A DNA stretch of 64,000 bases from Prorocentrum cordatum (GCA_963575745.1 CAUYUJ010019893.1:283589-347588), one strand, 5' to 3'. Shown: positions 42,427-54,057, numbered from the stretch's first letter. Notes: a model not told the origin generated them from the letters alone. A program made the numbers and translations.

Positions 42427-43159
42427 GGGCGTCCAAAATAGAGAGCGGAGGTCGACAAGCCGCCTTCCCTGACGCGTCGAGTAGCGAGTTGGCCGCGTTC
42501 GGTTTGCGAGAGGGCGTCGCGGGCGTCGGCTTTGCGGGTCCAGGTGCGTCGGTTCCGGTCCTGGGCCACTTTCACGACAGGGAGGTTTGCTAAAGGGAGG
42601 CTTCTCCACCGCCGATAGAGAACGGTGCATGAGAATGGAGCTAATGAGGCGGCATTGGCGTACCGTGCCCACCCTTTCACCTTGAGGCGCTGCAGCGCTG
42701 CGGCGCGCCCTACCTGTATCACGTGAGGCACTGGCCCCGGCTCCTTTTTCCAGCCTGCCCTGTTGGGGTCCCCTCCGCAGGGTGGGCGAACTTGTGAGAC
42801 TGCGCAGTCATCCGCCGTGCTGTGGTGAGCATGGGCTGCTTCCTACCCCGCATGCCGGAACGTTGTTGCTGCTTGGCCCGTGCAGCCGGGCAGACGAGTT
42901 GGGGTGTCACGGTTTTCTTTTGCCGGGCGGCTGACGCTGACTGGCCGCGGCAGGCACAAAATGCGCCACGTCCCAGGGTCCTCTGCCTTGAGCCATCCCC
43001 ATGGCCTCTCCGTCGGCCCCGAATATCGTATTCGTCGACGGCTGAGGCGCCCAGTGGAGGAGGAGGAGGAGGAGGAGGAGGAGGAGGAGGAGGAGGAGGA
43101 GGAGGCAGGAGGAGGAGGAGGAGGAGGGGGGGACTCAAGAGGGAAAAATTGACACATGC

Positions 43160-43300
43160 ACCAGTAAACGTCGATCCCAATGAAAATTTAGGAAAAGATG
43201 GGAAGTGGAGGGGGAGACTAACAGCCAGAGAATGTGGCAACATATTTGGAATACTGGACCTTGTGCTTATTTCTTTGTGTCTCCCTGGGCCCCTTTGGAG
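43160..43300. repeat. Dispersed repeat with GGGAAGTGG...CTGGGCCCC, copy
   Basis: Aligns with 40459-40590 and 51195-51320: AAAATTTAGGAAAAGATGGG, GGGGGAGACTAACA, then TTTGTGTCTCCCTGGGCCCC. About 130 bp, non-coding. Confidence 0.6.
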
Positions 43301-43539
43301 GGGTGGCTGGGGGGGGGGGGGGGGGGCGAATTGGCCCTGCTGCCTCTGCCTGCGTAGATCCCCTCCCGAGCTGCCCTGCAGCTGGCACGAGGCTTCTGCT
43401 CTGGAGGGGTGCCCTCAGTGCCCTTCGCGCCTGGGCTCCCGCCTCGGGAGGGGGTCCTCGGCTGGGGCGTCTCCATGGGCCGCTGGCCACGGGCGAACTC
43501 TGCCCGGCCACGCGCAGAGGGGAGTAGGGGGAGGGGGGA

Positions 43540-43638
43540 AGGCTTCTCAGAAGCACCCCTGCTTCTTAGAAGGCGCGATCCTTTTCTACAGATGTAAGGC
43601 TGGCGCCTTCTAAGAAGCAGCCATCTTCTAAGAAGCCT
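43540..43638. repeat. CTTCTAAGAAGC hairpin
   Basis: GGCTTCTCAGAAGC and TGCTTCTTAGAAGGCGCG on the left pair with GCGCCTTCTAAGAAGCAG and CTTCTAAGAAGCC on the right across a loop of about 25 bp. A fold-back relative of the CTTCTGAGAAGGC family. Confidence 0.75.
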
Positions 43639-44540
43639 TCCCCCTTTCCCCTACCCCCCTCCTGCGCACCGCCAATCTGCCCCACCACCCCACGAGTTCT
43701 TAAGGGGGGGAGGCGGGGTCCAGCCGCTCGGGAGGCCCCGAGCGAAGCGAAGCCCCACCTCCCCCCTTCGCCATCGTGGGGTGGTGGGGTGGCGTGCGCA
43801 AGTGGCCTCCCAGTGGGGCAAGGGGGCCCTCGACAGAGGGGCTCGTGCTCTCGATCAGCGCTGCTGTTTTGGCCATGGTCCGACTCCGCAACCGCCGTCT
43901 GCCTCCCATCGTGGCCTCCCGCTGCTGCTTCGCTGCTGCTGTGAGGCCCCACCGCGAGGATGTGCAGTGGAAGCCCGTGCCAAGAAGCACCCTGCTTGCC
44001 TCCAGGGTGCCTTGGGTTTCTCGGGCTTTGATGGCTTTGCCATGGAGTGCGGGATGTTCCCGCACCAAAAACCGATGAACGTCCTGAGGTTCCAGGGTTG
44101 GGTTTCTTGTGGAAGGCGTCTCGTGGTCGAGCTCTTACTGAACGACCACCCTTTGGGTGATGAGGAGGTTTTGTGGGGGGAGGGGGGGGGTTCAGCTTTC
44201 GCTTTGCGACATTGGGTCGGATTGGATTCGGTGGACAACCTGGCCACCACGGAGCACCGATTCGGCCATCTATCTGTCGAACTGACTCGCTATCTACCGA
44301 TTGATCTCACGATTGATCTCCCTCTATCGAAGATGCCCAAGGCGAATCACTGCCGTCCCCTGCCTTGTTGAAAGCGCCTATGTGGCCGAAAGTTGGGCTA
44401 GAGCTTGGCCAAGCTATCGGACCATGTGCCTCCCCAAACCTTTCGGAGAACATGTGAGGAAGAAGAAGATGAGGAGAAGGAGGAAAAGGAAGGAGGAGGA
44501 GCAAGAGGAGGAGGAGGAGGAGAAGGAGGAGGAGTAGACC

Positions 44541-45075
44541 TCTTGGGAACCTCATTGGGCACTCTTGGGGTCTCCTGGGAGCTTCCCGGCAGCCTCTTGG
44601 AGACCCTTTCGGGGGGTCTTCTTCGACCTCTTGGGGGCCTTTCGGGGCTGGTTCGGGGCCTCTATGGCCGTCTGAGGGCGTTCCTGGGCCGTCTGACGCG
44701 GTGTGGGGAGCGGCCTTGGGGGCCCCCATGGACGGTCTTTGAGGTCCTTTTGGGGCGTTTCAGGGCCGTCTTGGAGGCCATTTTGGGCCATCCTGGAGGC
44801 CTCTTCGGCGCTCTGGGGCGATCTTGGGGGCCTCTTGAGTCGTCTTGGGCCGTGGAAAAACCAACGGAGAATCCAAAGTTTTGGCCTCTTCGGGCCCTCC
44901 TGGAGGACCAATTGGAGGCTCTTGGGCCGTTTTGGAGGCATCTTGGGCAAACTTGGAGGTATCTTGGACCCTCTTGGGCCACCTTGGAGGCCATCTTGGA
45001 CAATCTTGGCCGAACTTCAGAGTCATCTTGGTCGTCTTGGAGGCCATCGTGGGCCGTCTTGGAGCCATCTTGAGC
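44541..45075. repeat. Degenerate minisatellite (CTTGGAGGCCATCTTGGGC)
   Basis: Irregular repeats of about 12-33 bp built on CTTGG(A/G)GG(C)C. The same type occurs at 25400-25530, 39300-39440 and 51590-51720. Minus-strand frames (RPKSLQLVLQEGPK and so on) are products of the repeat. Confidence 0.75.
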
Positions 45076-46642
45076 AGCAACATCCTGTGCGACCACCTCG
45101 CCCGGAGCTTTCCAGGTGGCCAGCGCGCTGGACCGAAGACCCAGGAGGAGCTCTTTTGGAAAAGGGTCCGAACCAAGCCGTACAGGATTTAGCACGCCAG
45201 GTCCCCCATGTGGCAAGCCAACAGGGGGCGGCGCATCGGCCTTCGGCCAATCCCGGGGCGATCTCGAGGTGCCCAGAACGTCCCGAACGGCCTCCGGAGA
45301 CCCGAGTTCTGACTCGAAAATCGGGCCGGACGGAAGGGTAGGAATAGGGAAAGGGTGGGTTCTGAAATCTGATGCATGCAGCTGGTCTCGCCCCCGCCGC
45401 CAGGCCTCTTCCTCGAGTTACATTGGCGCCTCTTGGCGCCAAGAGGCGCCAGGCAAACCAGCCACGGTGGCGGAGTTGGTTGAAGGATGCGCCCAGGATG
45501 CTTCAGACCCTGGAGGGTTCCTTATCTGATGACGGCGGTGATATCCATGGCCAACCCACGATCGGCTTCCCACTGGCTTCCAGACCCTGGATTCCTTGCC
45601 GAAGGTTTCCTTATCCAATGCCATCACCGTGCCTGGGCTGATTCCCCACCCTGGCCTCTGCTATTCTGCCCTCTCGTCCACCCCCGCGCGCGTGGCCGCG
45701 GCGCAACGTGGAGGCGTCGCCAGTGCGAGGCCTCCCCTCCGCGCCGTGGGCTCTTGGCTGTGGGCGCTCCCGGCCTCGCGAGAGGGCGGCGGAGGTCCGC
45801 GGAGAGCCTCGGGGGAGGCCTCCAGAGGCCCGCGCGGGGCCACGACGGGTCAAACACCGTTGTCTCGGTCTCGCGTCCCTCCTCGTCCGCGCGCTCGCCC
45901 TCATCGTCTTCTCCCTCCCCCTTCCCCCCTCCTCCTCCTCCTCCTCCTCCTCCTCCTCCTGCTCCTCCTCGTCGTCCTCCTCCTCCTCCTCCTCCTCCTC
46001 CTCGGCTTCCTCCTCCTTCTCCTCCTCCTCCTCCGCCTCCCCTCCTCTTCCTCCTCCACAATCCCCCTCCTCCTCGGCTTCCTCCTCCGCTTCCTCCTCC
46101 TCCTCCTCCTCCTACTCCTCCTCCTCCTGCCCCTCCCCCTCCTCTTTTTTCCTCCTCCTCCTCCTCCTCCTCCTCCTCCTTCTCTACTCTCTCCCCTTTC
46201 CCCTCCTCCTCTTTCTCCTCCTCCTCCTCCTTGTCTCCTCCTCCTCCTCCTCCTCCTCCTCCTCCTCCTCATTTTCTCCTCTCTTCCTCCTCGTCCTCGT
46301 CCGCCTCCTCGTCCGCGCGCTCGCCCTATCATCGCCCTCCGATTCTGGAGTCCCCAGAGATCCGATGCCTTGATTGCTCGAGCACGGAGCCACCCGAGGT
46401 CTCGACCCTTGCCAGGGACCAGCACGTCGTCCCGAGTAGTTGCTTGACGGCCCAGGGGCTCGGCGAGGGCCGAAGGCTGGCCGCCGTAACAAGTAACGCA
46501 TTTGATTACGTGTTGTGTGTTCCAGTATGTTGGTTAATTACCTGGATCTGAGGTGCCAGCTTCTTGGCAGTCTGCGCTGCTTGTGGACCCTGACCCCGAG
46601 CCCCTGGATGGACGACGGTCCCCCGCGTGCGCGCGCCCGCAG
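45076..46642. other. Intronic stretch with a TCC array
   Basis: Unique GC-rich DNA, then about 45915-46310 nearly pure TCC/CTC triplets. 46310-46642 is unique and ends in the kinase acceptor CGCGCGCCCGCAG. No exon was recognised before it. Confidence 0.6.
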
Positions 46643-46720
46643 CTCGTCGCGAAGCGCATCGACTCCAGCAAGATGCCCGTGCGGAACCGCCGCTTCCTGT
46701 TCGGCAGCGGCAGCCGCGAG
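46643..46720 (+). CDS. Protein kinase, exon with the ATP-binding lysine (beta-3)
   Basis: Between acceptor CCCGCAG (46642) and a GT donor (46721) lie exactly 26 codons in phase 0: LVAKRIDSSKMPVRNRRFLF, then GSGSRE. VAKRI is the beta-3 strand with the invariant ATP-positioning lysine (VAxK). All third positions are G or C. The preceding kinase exon (glycine loop) is 15 kb upstream; the next (helix C) is 4 kb downstream, also phase 0, and joins as SRE-CSC. Confidence 0.72.
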
Positions 46721-48143
46721 GTCAAAGGGAATGGGAGCGTTTGCTTTTTGAGTCCCGGGCGGTAACGGGCGTTACCAGGGGGGGAGGGGATTGGGGGCGG
46801 CAAAGAGGGGGGTGATGAATGGGGTGGGTGGATATCATGGCGTGGGTCATGATATTTCCTCAGATTTCATGGTGCCTCTTCTTATTTCATGACGTGCCGG
46901 GCCCCTCTCCCCTGGGCCGCGCACGTGCATCTGGCCATGATTTGCGCCCCCCCCTCTTGGACGCTCCCCTTCGCCGCCCCCGAGAGGGGGGCGTGGCGCC
47001 AGTATAACGTCACGTTTCACGCCGGCGTTGTCTGGGAAAATACAGGAGCAGCCACAGACAGCTCGGAGGTCGGCACGGATCGTGACGCCACCCGGGGGCG
47101 GGAGGGTGGCGGCGAGGGCCAGCAACGGCCGTTGTCGTGAAAATTGCGACAAAGCTCTCAAGATGAGCGACGATCGGGGGCGCCCAAAGGGGGGGTGATG
47201 CTCGAGGGGGGGCGATCATGGCCAGGGAAATGGCATCGGCGTCACCCCAACATACTGATACTACATATGTGCGTCGCCCCCCCAGTGGCGACGCGCGCAC
47301 CGAGAAATCTCATAGTATATGCGTCGTGGCGGGTGATTTTTGGCCACGCAGCTCGGGAAACGATATACTGCAAGATGGGTTTACTATATGTTCGGGTCTG
47401 ACGCGCGCCTCAAAGGAGGATATATAGTATTAGTATGTTCCTGTGCGTCCCATGACATCTCCCCAGATCTCATGTCCCCATCTTCTCATTCCAATGCTTC
47501 CCTTGACCCCTCCCCCCGCCCCGTCCGCGCCCGTGCCTCCGGCGCCAGGATTTGCGCGTTAATCCCCCTCTTGGACGACCCCCCGCTGGACGCCGCTGAG
47601 ACACTGCCGCCGCCAGGGGGTGCGTGCGAGCTCCAGCAAGGAGGTCCAGGATGCCTTCCCTGGCTCGGGACATCGAGGCACCCAGCATGGGGTCCGAGCA
47701 CCATGGGGGGTCGGAGCATCGCGCCGCCTCGCCGCTGCATCGGCGAGGTGCGGCTCGGCGCGGGAGCCCGATGTGCGTCACGCTGGCGGTGCCGACACGT
47801 CGCCGATGCGTCGGCGCTGCGGCCTGGTCCTCCGACCCCAGCTACTCGGACCCCATTTGGGATGCCTCTAGGATGCGGAAAGTCAGCGAGCGAAGAACGG
47901 CATAAAAGACACTTTTTCGCTGTCGGGGGCGCCTGTCCCTGGGCGGCTGGAAAGTTCATACCCCTACAGTGCCACCGTAAGGGTATAAACTTTCCAGCTG
48001 CCCTGGGACAGGCGCCCCTGACAGCGAAAAAGTTTATTCTATACCGTTCTTCGCCCGTTAAGAAAGTCCTGAGCGGGGAGGGGGGTCCGCGTCATCAGGA
48101 GGACCCCGCTGGCTCCCCGCACTGGTGGAGGTGGTGGTGTTGA
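46721..48143. other. Kinase intron, repeats only
   Basis: 46815-46985 and 47185-47590 share blocks (ATCATGGCC, GATTTGCGC, CCCCTCTTGGACG) with each other and with 51335-51480, so a dispersed repeat is present in three decayed copies. A strong hairpin lies at 47891-48053. Confidence 0.55.
47891..48053. mobile_element. Near-perfect 75-bp hairpin
   Basis: Arms run from CGAAGAACGGCATA inward through TTTTTCGCTGTCGGGGGCGC and GGAAAGTTCATACCC, and back out through GGGTATAAACTTTCC, GCGCCCCTGACAGCGAAAAA and CCGTTCTTCG. The loop is about 10 bp. It is the longest clean palindrome seen here and probably a fold-back element. Confidence 0.85.
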
Positions 48144-48299
48144 GTCGGGCATGTCCCTCTACAGGAGGAACATTCAGAAATAGGAAAGCATAGTCTGGGA
48201 GCGATTGTTTGAATATGTTGGGGAATTTCATTTTTTGCGCGAACAAATCGTCCAACATCCGCCTGTAGGGGGATTACCTAACAGCGAAGACTGATAGGT

Positions 48300-48780
48300 C
48301 ACTTCGTGCTCTTCGACCTCCCAGAACTCCATTCCCGGGCCACATTCTGAATGCCCGGAGCCAACTGTAGGCCACTTCGTGCTCTTCGACTTCCCAGAAC
48401 TCCATTCCCGGGCCACATTTTGAATGCCCGGAGCCAACTGTAGGCCACTTCGTGTTCTTCGAGTTCCCAGAACTCCATTCCCGGGCCACATTTTGATGCC
48501 CGGAGCCAACTGTAGGCCACTTCGTGCTCTTCGACTTCCCAGAACTCCATTCCCGGGCCACATTTTGAATGCCCGGAGCCAACTGTAGGCCACTTCGTGC
48601 TCTTCGACTTCCCAGAACTCCATTCCCGGGCCACATTTTGAATGCCCGGAGCCAACTGTAGGCCACTTCGTGGTCTTCGAGTTCCCAGAACTCCATTCCC
48701 GGGCCATGATTTTGAATGCCCGGAGCCAACTGTAGGCCACTTCGTGTTCTTCGAGTTCCCAGAACTCCATTCCTTGGCCT
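48300..48780. repeat. 73-bp tandem repeat, about 6.5 copies
   Basis: Same unit as 22125-22440 (CCATTCCCGGGCCACATTTT, GGAGCCAACTGTAGGCCACT). Confidence 0.92.
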
Positions 48781-48794
48781 CATTTTTTTTTGAT

Positions 48795-50535
48795 GCAAGG
48801 CAGGCTGAGGCTGGCTGAGGCAGGCTGAGGCTTGGCTGAGGCTGAGGCAGGCTGAGGCTGAGGCTGCTGAGGCTGAGGCTGAAGCCTGAGGCTGAGGCTG
48901 CAGGCTGAGGCTGAGGCTGAGGCAGGCTGAGGCTGAGGCTGCAGGCTGGCTGAGGCAGGCTGAGGCTGAGGCTGAGGCTGAGGCTGAGGCAGGCTGAGGC
49001 TGAGGCTGAGGCTGCAGGCTGCAGGCTGAGGCTGAGGCTGAGGCAGGCTGAGGCTGAGGCGAGGCCGAGGCTGAAGGCAGACTGAGGCTGAGGCTGAAGC
49101 AGGCTGAGGCTGAGGCTGAGGCAGGCTGAGGCTGAGGCTGAGGCAGGCTGATGCTGAGGCAGGCTGAGGCTGAGGCTGAGGCTGATGCAGGCTGAGGCTG
49201 AGGCAGGCTGAGGCTGAGGCCGAGGCTGAAGGCAGACTGAGGCTGAGGCTGCAGGCAGGCTGAGGCTGAGGCTGAGGCAGGCTGGCTGAGGCTGAGGCAG
49301 GCTGAGGCTGAGGCAGGCTGAGGCTGAGGCTGAGGCTGAAGCAGGCTGAGGCTGAGGCTGAGGCAGGCTGAGGCTGAGGCTGAGGCAGGCTGAGGCTGAG
49401 GCAGGCTGAGGCTGAGGCTGAGGCTGATGCAGGCTGAGGCTGAGGCAGGCTGAGGCTGAGGCCGAGGCTGAAGGCAGACGAGGCTGAGGCTGAGCAGGCT
49501 GAGGCTGAGGCTGAGGCAGGCTGAGGCTGAGGCTGAGGCAGGCTGATGCTGAGGCAGGCTGAGGCTGAGGCTGAGGCTGATGCAGGCTGAGGCTGAGGCT
49601 GAGGCCGAGGCTGAGGGCTGAGGCTGAGGCTGGCAGGCTGAGGCTGAGGCTGAGGCAGGCTGAGGCTGAGGCTGAGGCTGAGGCAGGCTGAGGCTGAGGC
49701 TGAGGCTGCAGGCTGAGGCTGAGGCAGGCTGAGGCTGAGGCCGAGGCTGAAGGCAGACTGAGGCTGAGGCTGAAGCAGGCTGAGGCTGAGGCTGAGGCTG
49801 AGGCTGAGGCTGAGGCTGAGGCAGGCTGAGGAGCTGAGGCTGAGGCTGAGGCTGAGGCTGCAGGCTGAGGCTGAGGCTGAGGCTGAGGCTGAGGCTGAGG
49901 CTGAGACAGGCTGAGGCTGAGGCTGATGCAGGCTGAGGCTGCGGCAGGCTGAGGCTGAGGCCGAGGCTGAAGGCAGACTGAGTCTGAGGCTGAAGCAGGC
50001 TGAGGCTGAGGCTGAGGCAGACTGAGGCTGAGGCTGATGCTGAGGCAGGCTGAGGCTGAGGTAGGCTGAGGCTGAGGCTGAGGCTGAGGCTGAGGCTGAG
50101 GCAGGCTCAGGCTGAGGCAGGCTGAGGCTGAGGCCGAGGCTGCGGGCAGACTGATGCTGAGGCTGAAGCAGGCTGAAGCAGGCTGAGGCAGGCTGAGGCT
50201 GAGGCTGAGGCTGAGGCAGGCTGATGCTGAGGCAGGCTGAGGCTGAGGCTGAGGCTGAGGCAGGCCGAGGCCGAGGCCGAGGCCGACGGCAGACTGAGGC
50301 TGAGGCTGAAGCAGGCTGAGGCTGAGGCTGAGGCTGAGGCAGGCTGAGGTTGAGGCTGATGCAGGCTGATGCTGAGGCAGACTGAGGCTGAGGCTGAGGC
50401 TGATGCAGGGTGAGGCTGAGGCAGGCTGAGGCTGAGGCCGAGGCTGAAGGCAGACTGAGGGTGAGGCTGAAGCAGGCTGAGGCTGAGGCTGAGGCAGGCT
50501 GAGGCAGAGGCTGAGGCAGACTTAGGCTGAGGCTG
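48795..50535. repeat. CTGAGG / CAGGCTGAGG array, 1.7 kb
   Basis: Imperfect CTGAGG hexamers with CAGG, CTGATG, CCGAGG and CTGAAGGCAGA variants that recur in a higher-order pattern of roughly 150-200 bp. No stop-free frame of biological meaning. Confidence 0.93.
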
Positions 50536-50766
50536 TGACTGCGACTGCCGTTGCCGCTGCAACTGTCATCGCGAATGCGACTACGTCTGCGAGAACAGCA
50601 GAATTCTACAACTGGGTTCTCATTTGAATCTTAAGGGGAATGCTTCCAGATATGCTCCTACACATCGCTGTTAGGTTGCTGTGCCGGGATAATTTGCGCG
50701 AGCAAATCGTCCAACATCCGCCTGTAGGGGGACACGCCCGACTTAATGGTGGGGTCGCGGTTCCAG

Positions 50767-50850
50767 TGTTCCTGTGAGGGCGAGATCGCCTTGCACGCGA
50801 GTCTGCGGCACCCGAACATCGTCGAGCTGGTGGAGGCCTGCGTGGGCAGA
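50767..50850 (+). CDS. Protein kinase, exon with helix C and beta-4
   Basis: After acceptor GGTTCCAG at 50766 the phase-0 frame reads CSCEGEIALHASLRHPNIVE, then LVEACVGR. EGEIALHASLRHPNIVEL is the kinase helix C with the Glu that pairs with the beta-3 lysine, followed by the classic HPNIV of beta-4. Third positions are mostly G or C. The end is either TGC at 50841 with a GT donor (GTGGGC) or AGA at 50850 with a GA donor; both keep phase 0. It starts 25 bp after the end of the MITE at 50742, leaving the acceptor region very short. Confidence 0.75.
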
Positions 50851-52283
50851 GAATCGTCGTCGTCGTCGCCGCTTTCGTCGTCGTGTCGTCGTCGGCGGCG
50901 GCCGTCCTCGTGTCGTCTTGGCCTCGGCGTCGGGAGGGGCAAGGTATCGATTCCGCTGCCATGCGATAGTGTTTCGATGCTCGATGTTCGACGGTGTTTC
51001 GTTTCTTTTCGCGACGTCGGACCTCAGGGACGAGGTAGGAAAGGGCAGCGATGCCGCTGCGATTCTGTCGTCGCCACTGATGAGTTTGCCACGGCGTCTT
51101 GGTCCGAATGCTCTCTGTGGTCAGGGCCGTGGAGTAGCCGGGGGCGACCATGAGGGGCGTGATGAGTAAGGTCAGGCGGGAACAAACACACAGACAAACT
51201 TAATCGACGATTCCCAGGCAACTATGGGAAGTGGGGGGAAGACGAACAAGTTAGAACACATATGAGAATATGGGGGATCCGGGTATTTGTGTCTATCTAC
51301 TTGTGTTTCCATGGGCCCCTTGATAGGGGTACATCATGGCCAGGGCCTTGACAGCTATCACAGCTATCCAGCTCTCATGCCCCCCCGCCGTCTCCTTCCG
51401 ACACGACCGCGGATGCCCCCCCCCGTCCGCGGCCCGTGCCTCGGGCCACGATCTGCGATCCCCTTCTTTGACGCCACCCTCGCCGACGCCCCCCGAGGCA
51501 GCGGCAGATCTCGTGGCCTCCTGCCCATGCCGCCACCGTGCCTATAGGGCGCGGGGGCGAAGCCTCGTGAATGGTCGTTGGCACCTCGTGGGTGCCCTCT
51601 CGGAGGCAGTTCGGAGGCCTCCTGGGGGGGCCCCTCGGGCTCCTCCGAGGGGGCCGTTTTTGGGGGTCCTCCCTGGGGGCCTCCTGGGGGTCTGCCTGGG
51701 GGCCGCGGGGCCCCTCTTGGACGCCTCCGAATTTAGCCGTACATAGGTGTCTCTTCTGGCCACTTCCCCCCCCCCCCCCCCGAGGGGGGCGGGGGCGGGG
51801 CGGACCCGAATTTAGCCGTGTATGTGTCCCTTCTGGCCCCTCTGCTCCTCTCCCCGCGGGGGGCGGGGCAGAGCGGCCTTGGCGCGGCCCGCGCGCGGTC
51901 ACGCGCCCGCGCGTCGCTCCTCCGAGCGCAGGGGGAGGAGGGCCCCCGCCGGAGCCTTTGGAGCGCCCCGCCGTCGGAGGAGCGGCCCGTGGTCGCAGGC
52001 CCCAGAGGTTGACACCAGCACCAATATCGGCGGCGTGCCTCCACCGAGGGAAGAAGAGTCCGATCTCGGTGCTCGTGGTAGTACTCTGGCTCCCAAGGCG
52101 ACAGAGGTATGATCACCAACGCCGGAATCTAGGGTCAGCTTCCCCTTGTGGAGGCAACCTTTGTGCTGGTGTTGGTGCCCGTGTCCAGGCCTCCAACGAG
52201 GCTGGGAGTGTACCGAGCGCGCCGCAGTTCGGCGGCGAGCGAGGGGGCGAAGCGAAAAGGAGAAGGCCCTCTCGGAAGGCGTA
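50851..52283. other. Kinase intron, repeats
   Basis: Begins with TCGTCG triplets (50851-50905). 51195-51320 is a copy of the GGGAAGTGG repeat, 51335-51480 a copy of the repeat at 46.8 and 47.2 kb, 51590-51720 a CTCCTGGGGGCC minisatellite, and 51726-51840 a tandem pair of CGAATTTAGCCGTRYAT units. No exon recognised. Confidence 0.55.
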
Positions 52284-52430
52284 GGTCGGGCATGTCCCTC
52301 TACAGGAGGAGTATTCAAAAATAGTCAAGAATCATCTGGGGACGATTTTTCTTGTTTTAAAGCTATTGTTGTGTATACTTTGGCTATTTTTTGTTTGTCC
52401 CTCGGGAACCGCCTGTAGGGGGACTTGCTC
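52284..52430. mobile_element. MITE, GTCGGGCATGTCCC family (right end decayed)
   Basis: Left end GTCGGGCATGTCCCTCTACA is intact; the right end GCCTGTAGGGGGACTTGCTC has lost the outer CCCGAC. The AT-rich body includes ATCATCTGGGGACGATTTTT. Confidence 0.75.
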
Positions 52431-53567
52431 TTGGGCGCTGCACGCCACTGCCCGCCTGTCGTCTGGAGTCAGGCTCGGGGCCTCCAGGCCCCGGCGCGCC
52501 TGTAGCAGCGGCGCGGCGCTCCTGTGCGAGGGCGACACCTTCCCGCCCACTCGCGCGCGACCCGAGCTGCCCACGGACTGGCGAGCGAAAGATGTCGTCA
52601 AAGAAAAAACAGAAGCACAAGTCGGCGGCGAGCGAGGTGGGGGAGGTGAGAAGAAAAAGAAGACCTCCTGAGAAGGCGGCGGGGCTGCCCAGAAGCCCTC
52701 CAGCCTTCTGAGACGTTTCCGGCGTCGTCGGGGGTGGTTCAGAACACGTTCTCAGAAGGGCGGGGGATTTTCTGGCCTTCTGGCAAGACCCGCCCGCTCT
52801 CACTTACCCCCAGGCATGCCTCGAACATAAGCACAAACGTTTGGAGGTTCGCGCGGATTTCTGTGATCGGTGCTGAACCCCCTCGGCGGCGCCTCCAGCG
52901 CCGCCCCTGACGCGATCCGCGCGCCGAGCCAAGGAATCTGAAAGAACCGTCGAAAGTTCCCGGGGATGCCGATGGCTATGCCGATGCCCAGCCCTTGGAG
53001 CCTTTTTTTGGCCACTGAGAATGTCTGTGGCGTTCAGTCTTGGCCCGTCAATCGAGAAGAGGGCTGCGTCAATTACGCCCGCCCTCCCCCAATCCCCTCG
53101 GAGGCGGACACAAGTGCCTATTGGGGCCTGCAAGGGACACTCTGCGCTCTTTGCCGCTCTTTGGGCCGTCTTGGTGCCATCATGGGGCCACTGTTGACGT
53201 TCTAACACCTCGTGTCACCTTCCCCAAGACCTAGGGTCAGGGTGAGGGGGTAGGGCGAGGAGCAAAGCTCTCCTCGAAGGTGCGGAAGGAGGTTGCAGGC
53301 ACGAATTTCCCGAGAGCGTGTTTCTATTTCGGATTACGGTGACAGCTTTACACGTGTGGCATGTACCCCCCCCCTCCTCTTCCCCCGCCTTTTCAAGCGC
53401 GCTAAGCCGGACATTCGTGCAATCGAGCCCCAGGAAACTCATGCTTTGGGTCCTCGCCACGCCCCCTCTTCCCTATAAGCAAACTTGCTAGAGCCCAGGT
53501 CGAAGCTGCTCCGAAACCACAGTGGGATTTATCCTCACCCTAGTTGCCCTGCTCCGCACGTTTTGAC

Positions 53568-53724
53568 ACGCAACACGTACCGTGTTGAACATGTCCGTTC
53601 TAACACGTTGCGTGTCGGCTCGGCACAAGTTGGCCTTGTGTTTGGCGAACGTATCCTGCCACACCTGGGTTGTCAGTCTTGATCGTAAGGCACCGTGCCA
53701 ACACGCCGCGGGTCGCGTGTGGCC
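53568..53724. repeat. Dispersed repeat with ACACGCAACACGT ends, copy 2
   Basis: Related to 4686-4852 (ACACGTTGCGTGTCGGCTC, TGGCGAACGTATCCTG). Ends ACACGCAAC and GTCGCGTGT are roughly inverted. Confidence 0.5.
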
Positions 53725-53780
53725 GCAGGCGATCTTCCGCCCCTGAGGGTTTCGGGTCAACAGCCGTGAGCCCCATGGGG

Positions 53781-54057
53781 GTGGAGGAGGAAGGGAAAGA
53801 GGAGGGGGAGGAGGAGGAGGAGGAGGAGGAGGAGGAGGAGGAGGAGGAGAGGAGGAGGAGGAGGAGGAGGGAGGAGGGGAGGAGGAGGAGGAGGAGGAGG
53901 AGGAGGAGGAGGAGGAGGAGGAGGAGGAGGAGGAGGAGGAGGAGGAGGAGGAGGAGGAGGAGGAGGAGGAGGAGGAGGAGGAGGAGGAGGAGGAGGAGGA
54001 GGAGGAGGAGGAGGAGGAGGAGGAAGGAGGGAGGAGGAGGGAGGAGGAGGAGGAGGG
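53781..54057. repeat. GGA array, 275 bp
   Basis: One of the purest GGA runs in the window, with a long perfect stretch from about 53885 to 54020. Confidence 0.95.

Larger units (their letters stand above)
42427..44540. other. No gene recognised; several repeats
   Basis: Holds a GGA array (43055-43130), a copy of the AATATGGGAAGTGG repeat (43160-43300), a G-run (43305-43327), a CTTCTAAGAAGC hairpin (43540-43638), 12-bp-like ATTGATCTCAC words (44290-44325) and a GGA array (44455-44535). Frames across it have no host codon signature. Confidence 0.5.
48277..50675. mobile_element. Inverted-repeat-bounded element carrying satellites, copy 2
   Basis: Bounded by CCTAACAGCGA (48277-48287) and TCGCTGTTAGG (50665-50675). 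Contents as in 21977-22912: 73-bp repeats (about 6.5 copies, 48300-48780), a CTGAGG array of 1.7 kb, then a unique tail (TGACTGCGACTGCCGTTGCC to TATGCTCCTACACA) nearly identical to copy 1. The arrays differ greatly in length between copies while the unique tail is conserved. Confidence 0.78.
48144..50742. mobile_element. MITE (GTCGGGCATGTCCC family) interrupted by a satellite-carrying element
   Basis: The left end GTCGGGCATGTCCCTCTACA starts at 48144 and the right end GGGGGACACGCCCGAC stops at 50742. In between lies the second copy of the inverted-repeat satellite element (48277-50675). A 40-bp segment starting TTTGCGCGA(A/G)CAAATCGTCC occurs on both sides of the insertion (48234-48273 and 50693-50732). 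Confidence 0.7.

Noticed and set aside
42988-43015. Possible reverse-strand spliced leader (CTTGAGCCATCCCCATGGC)
   Set aside because: Only CTTGAGCCA matches well; the middle has an insertion, so chance is the simpler reading.
50107-50562. Minus-strand Gln/Ser/Pro-rich protein
   Set aside because: A translation of the CTGAGG array.
52506-52595. Extra kinase exon between helix C and hinge
   Set aside because: Codon bias is fair, but its phase does not fit the flanking phase-0 exons and the product does not look like a kinase strand.
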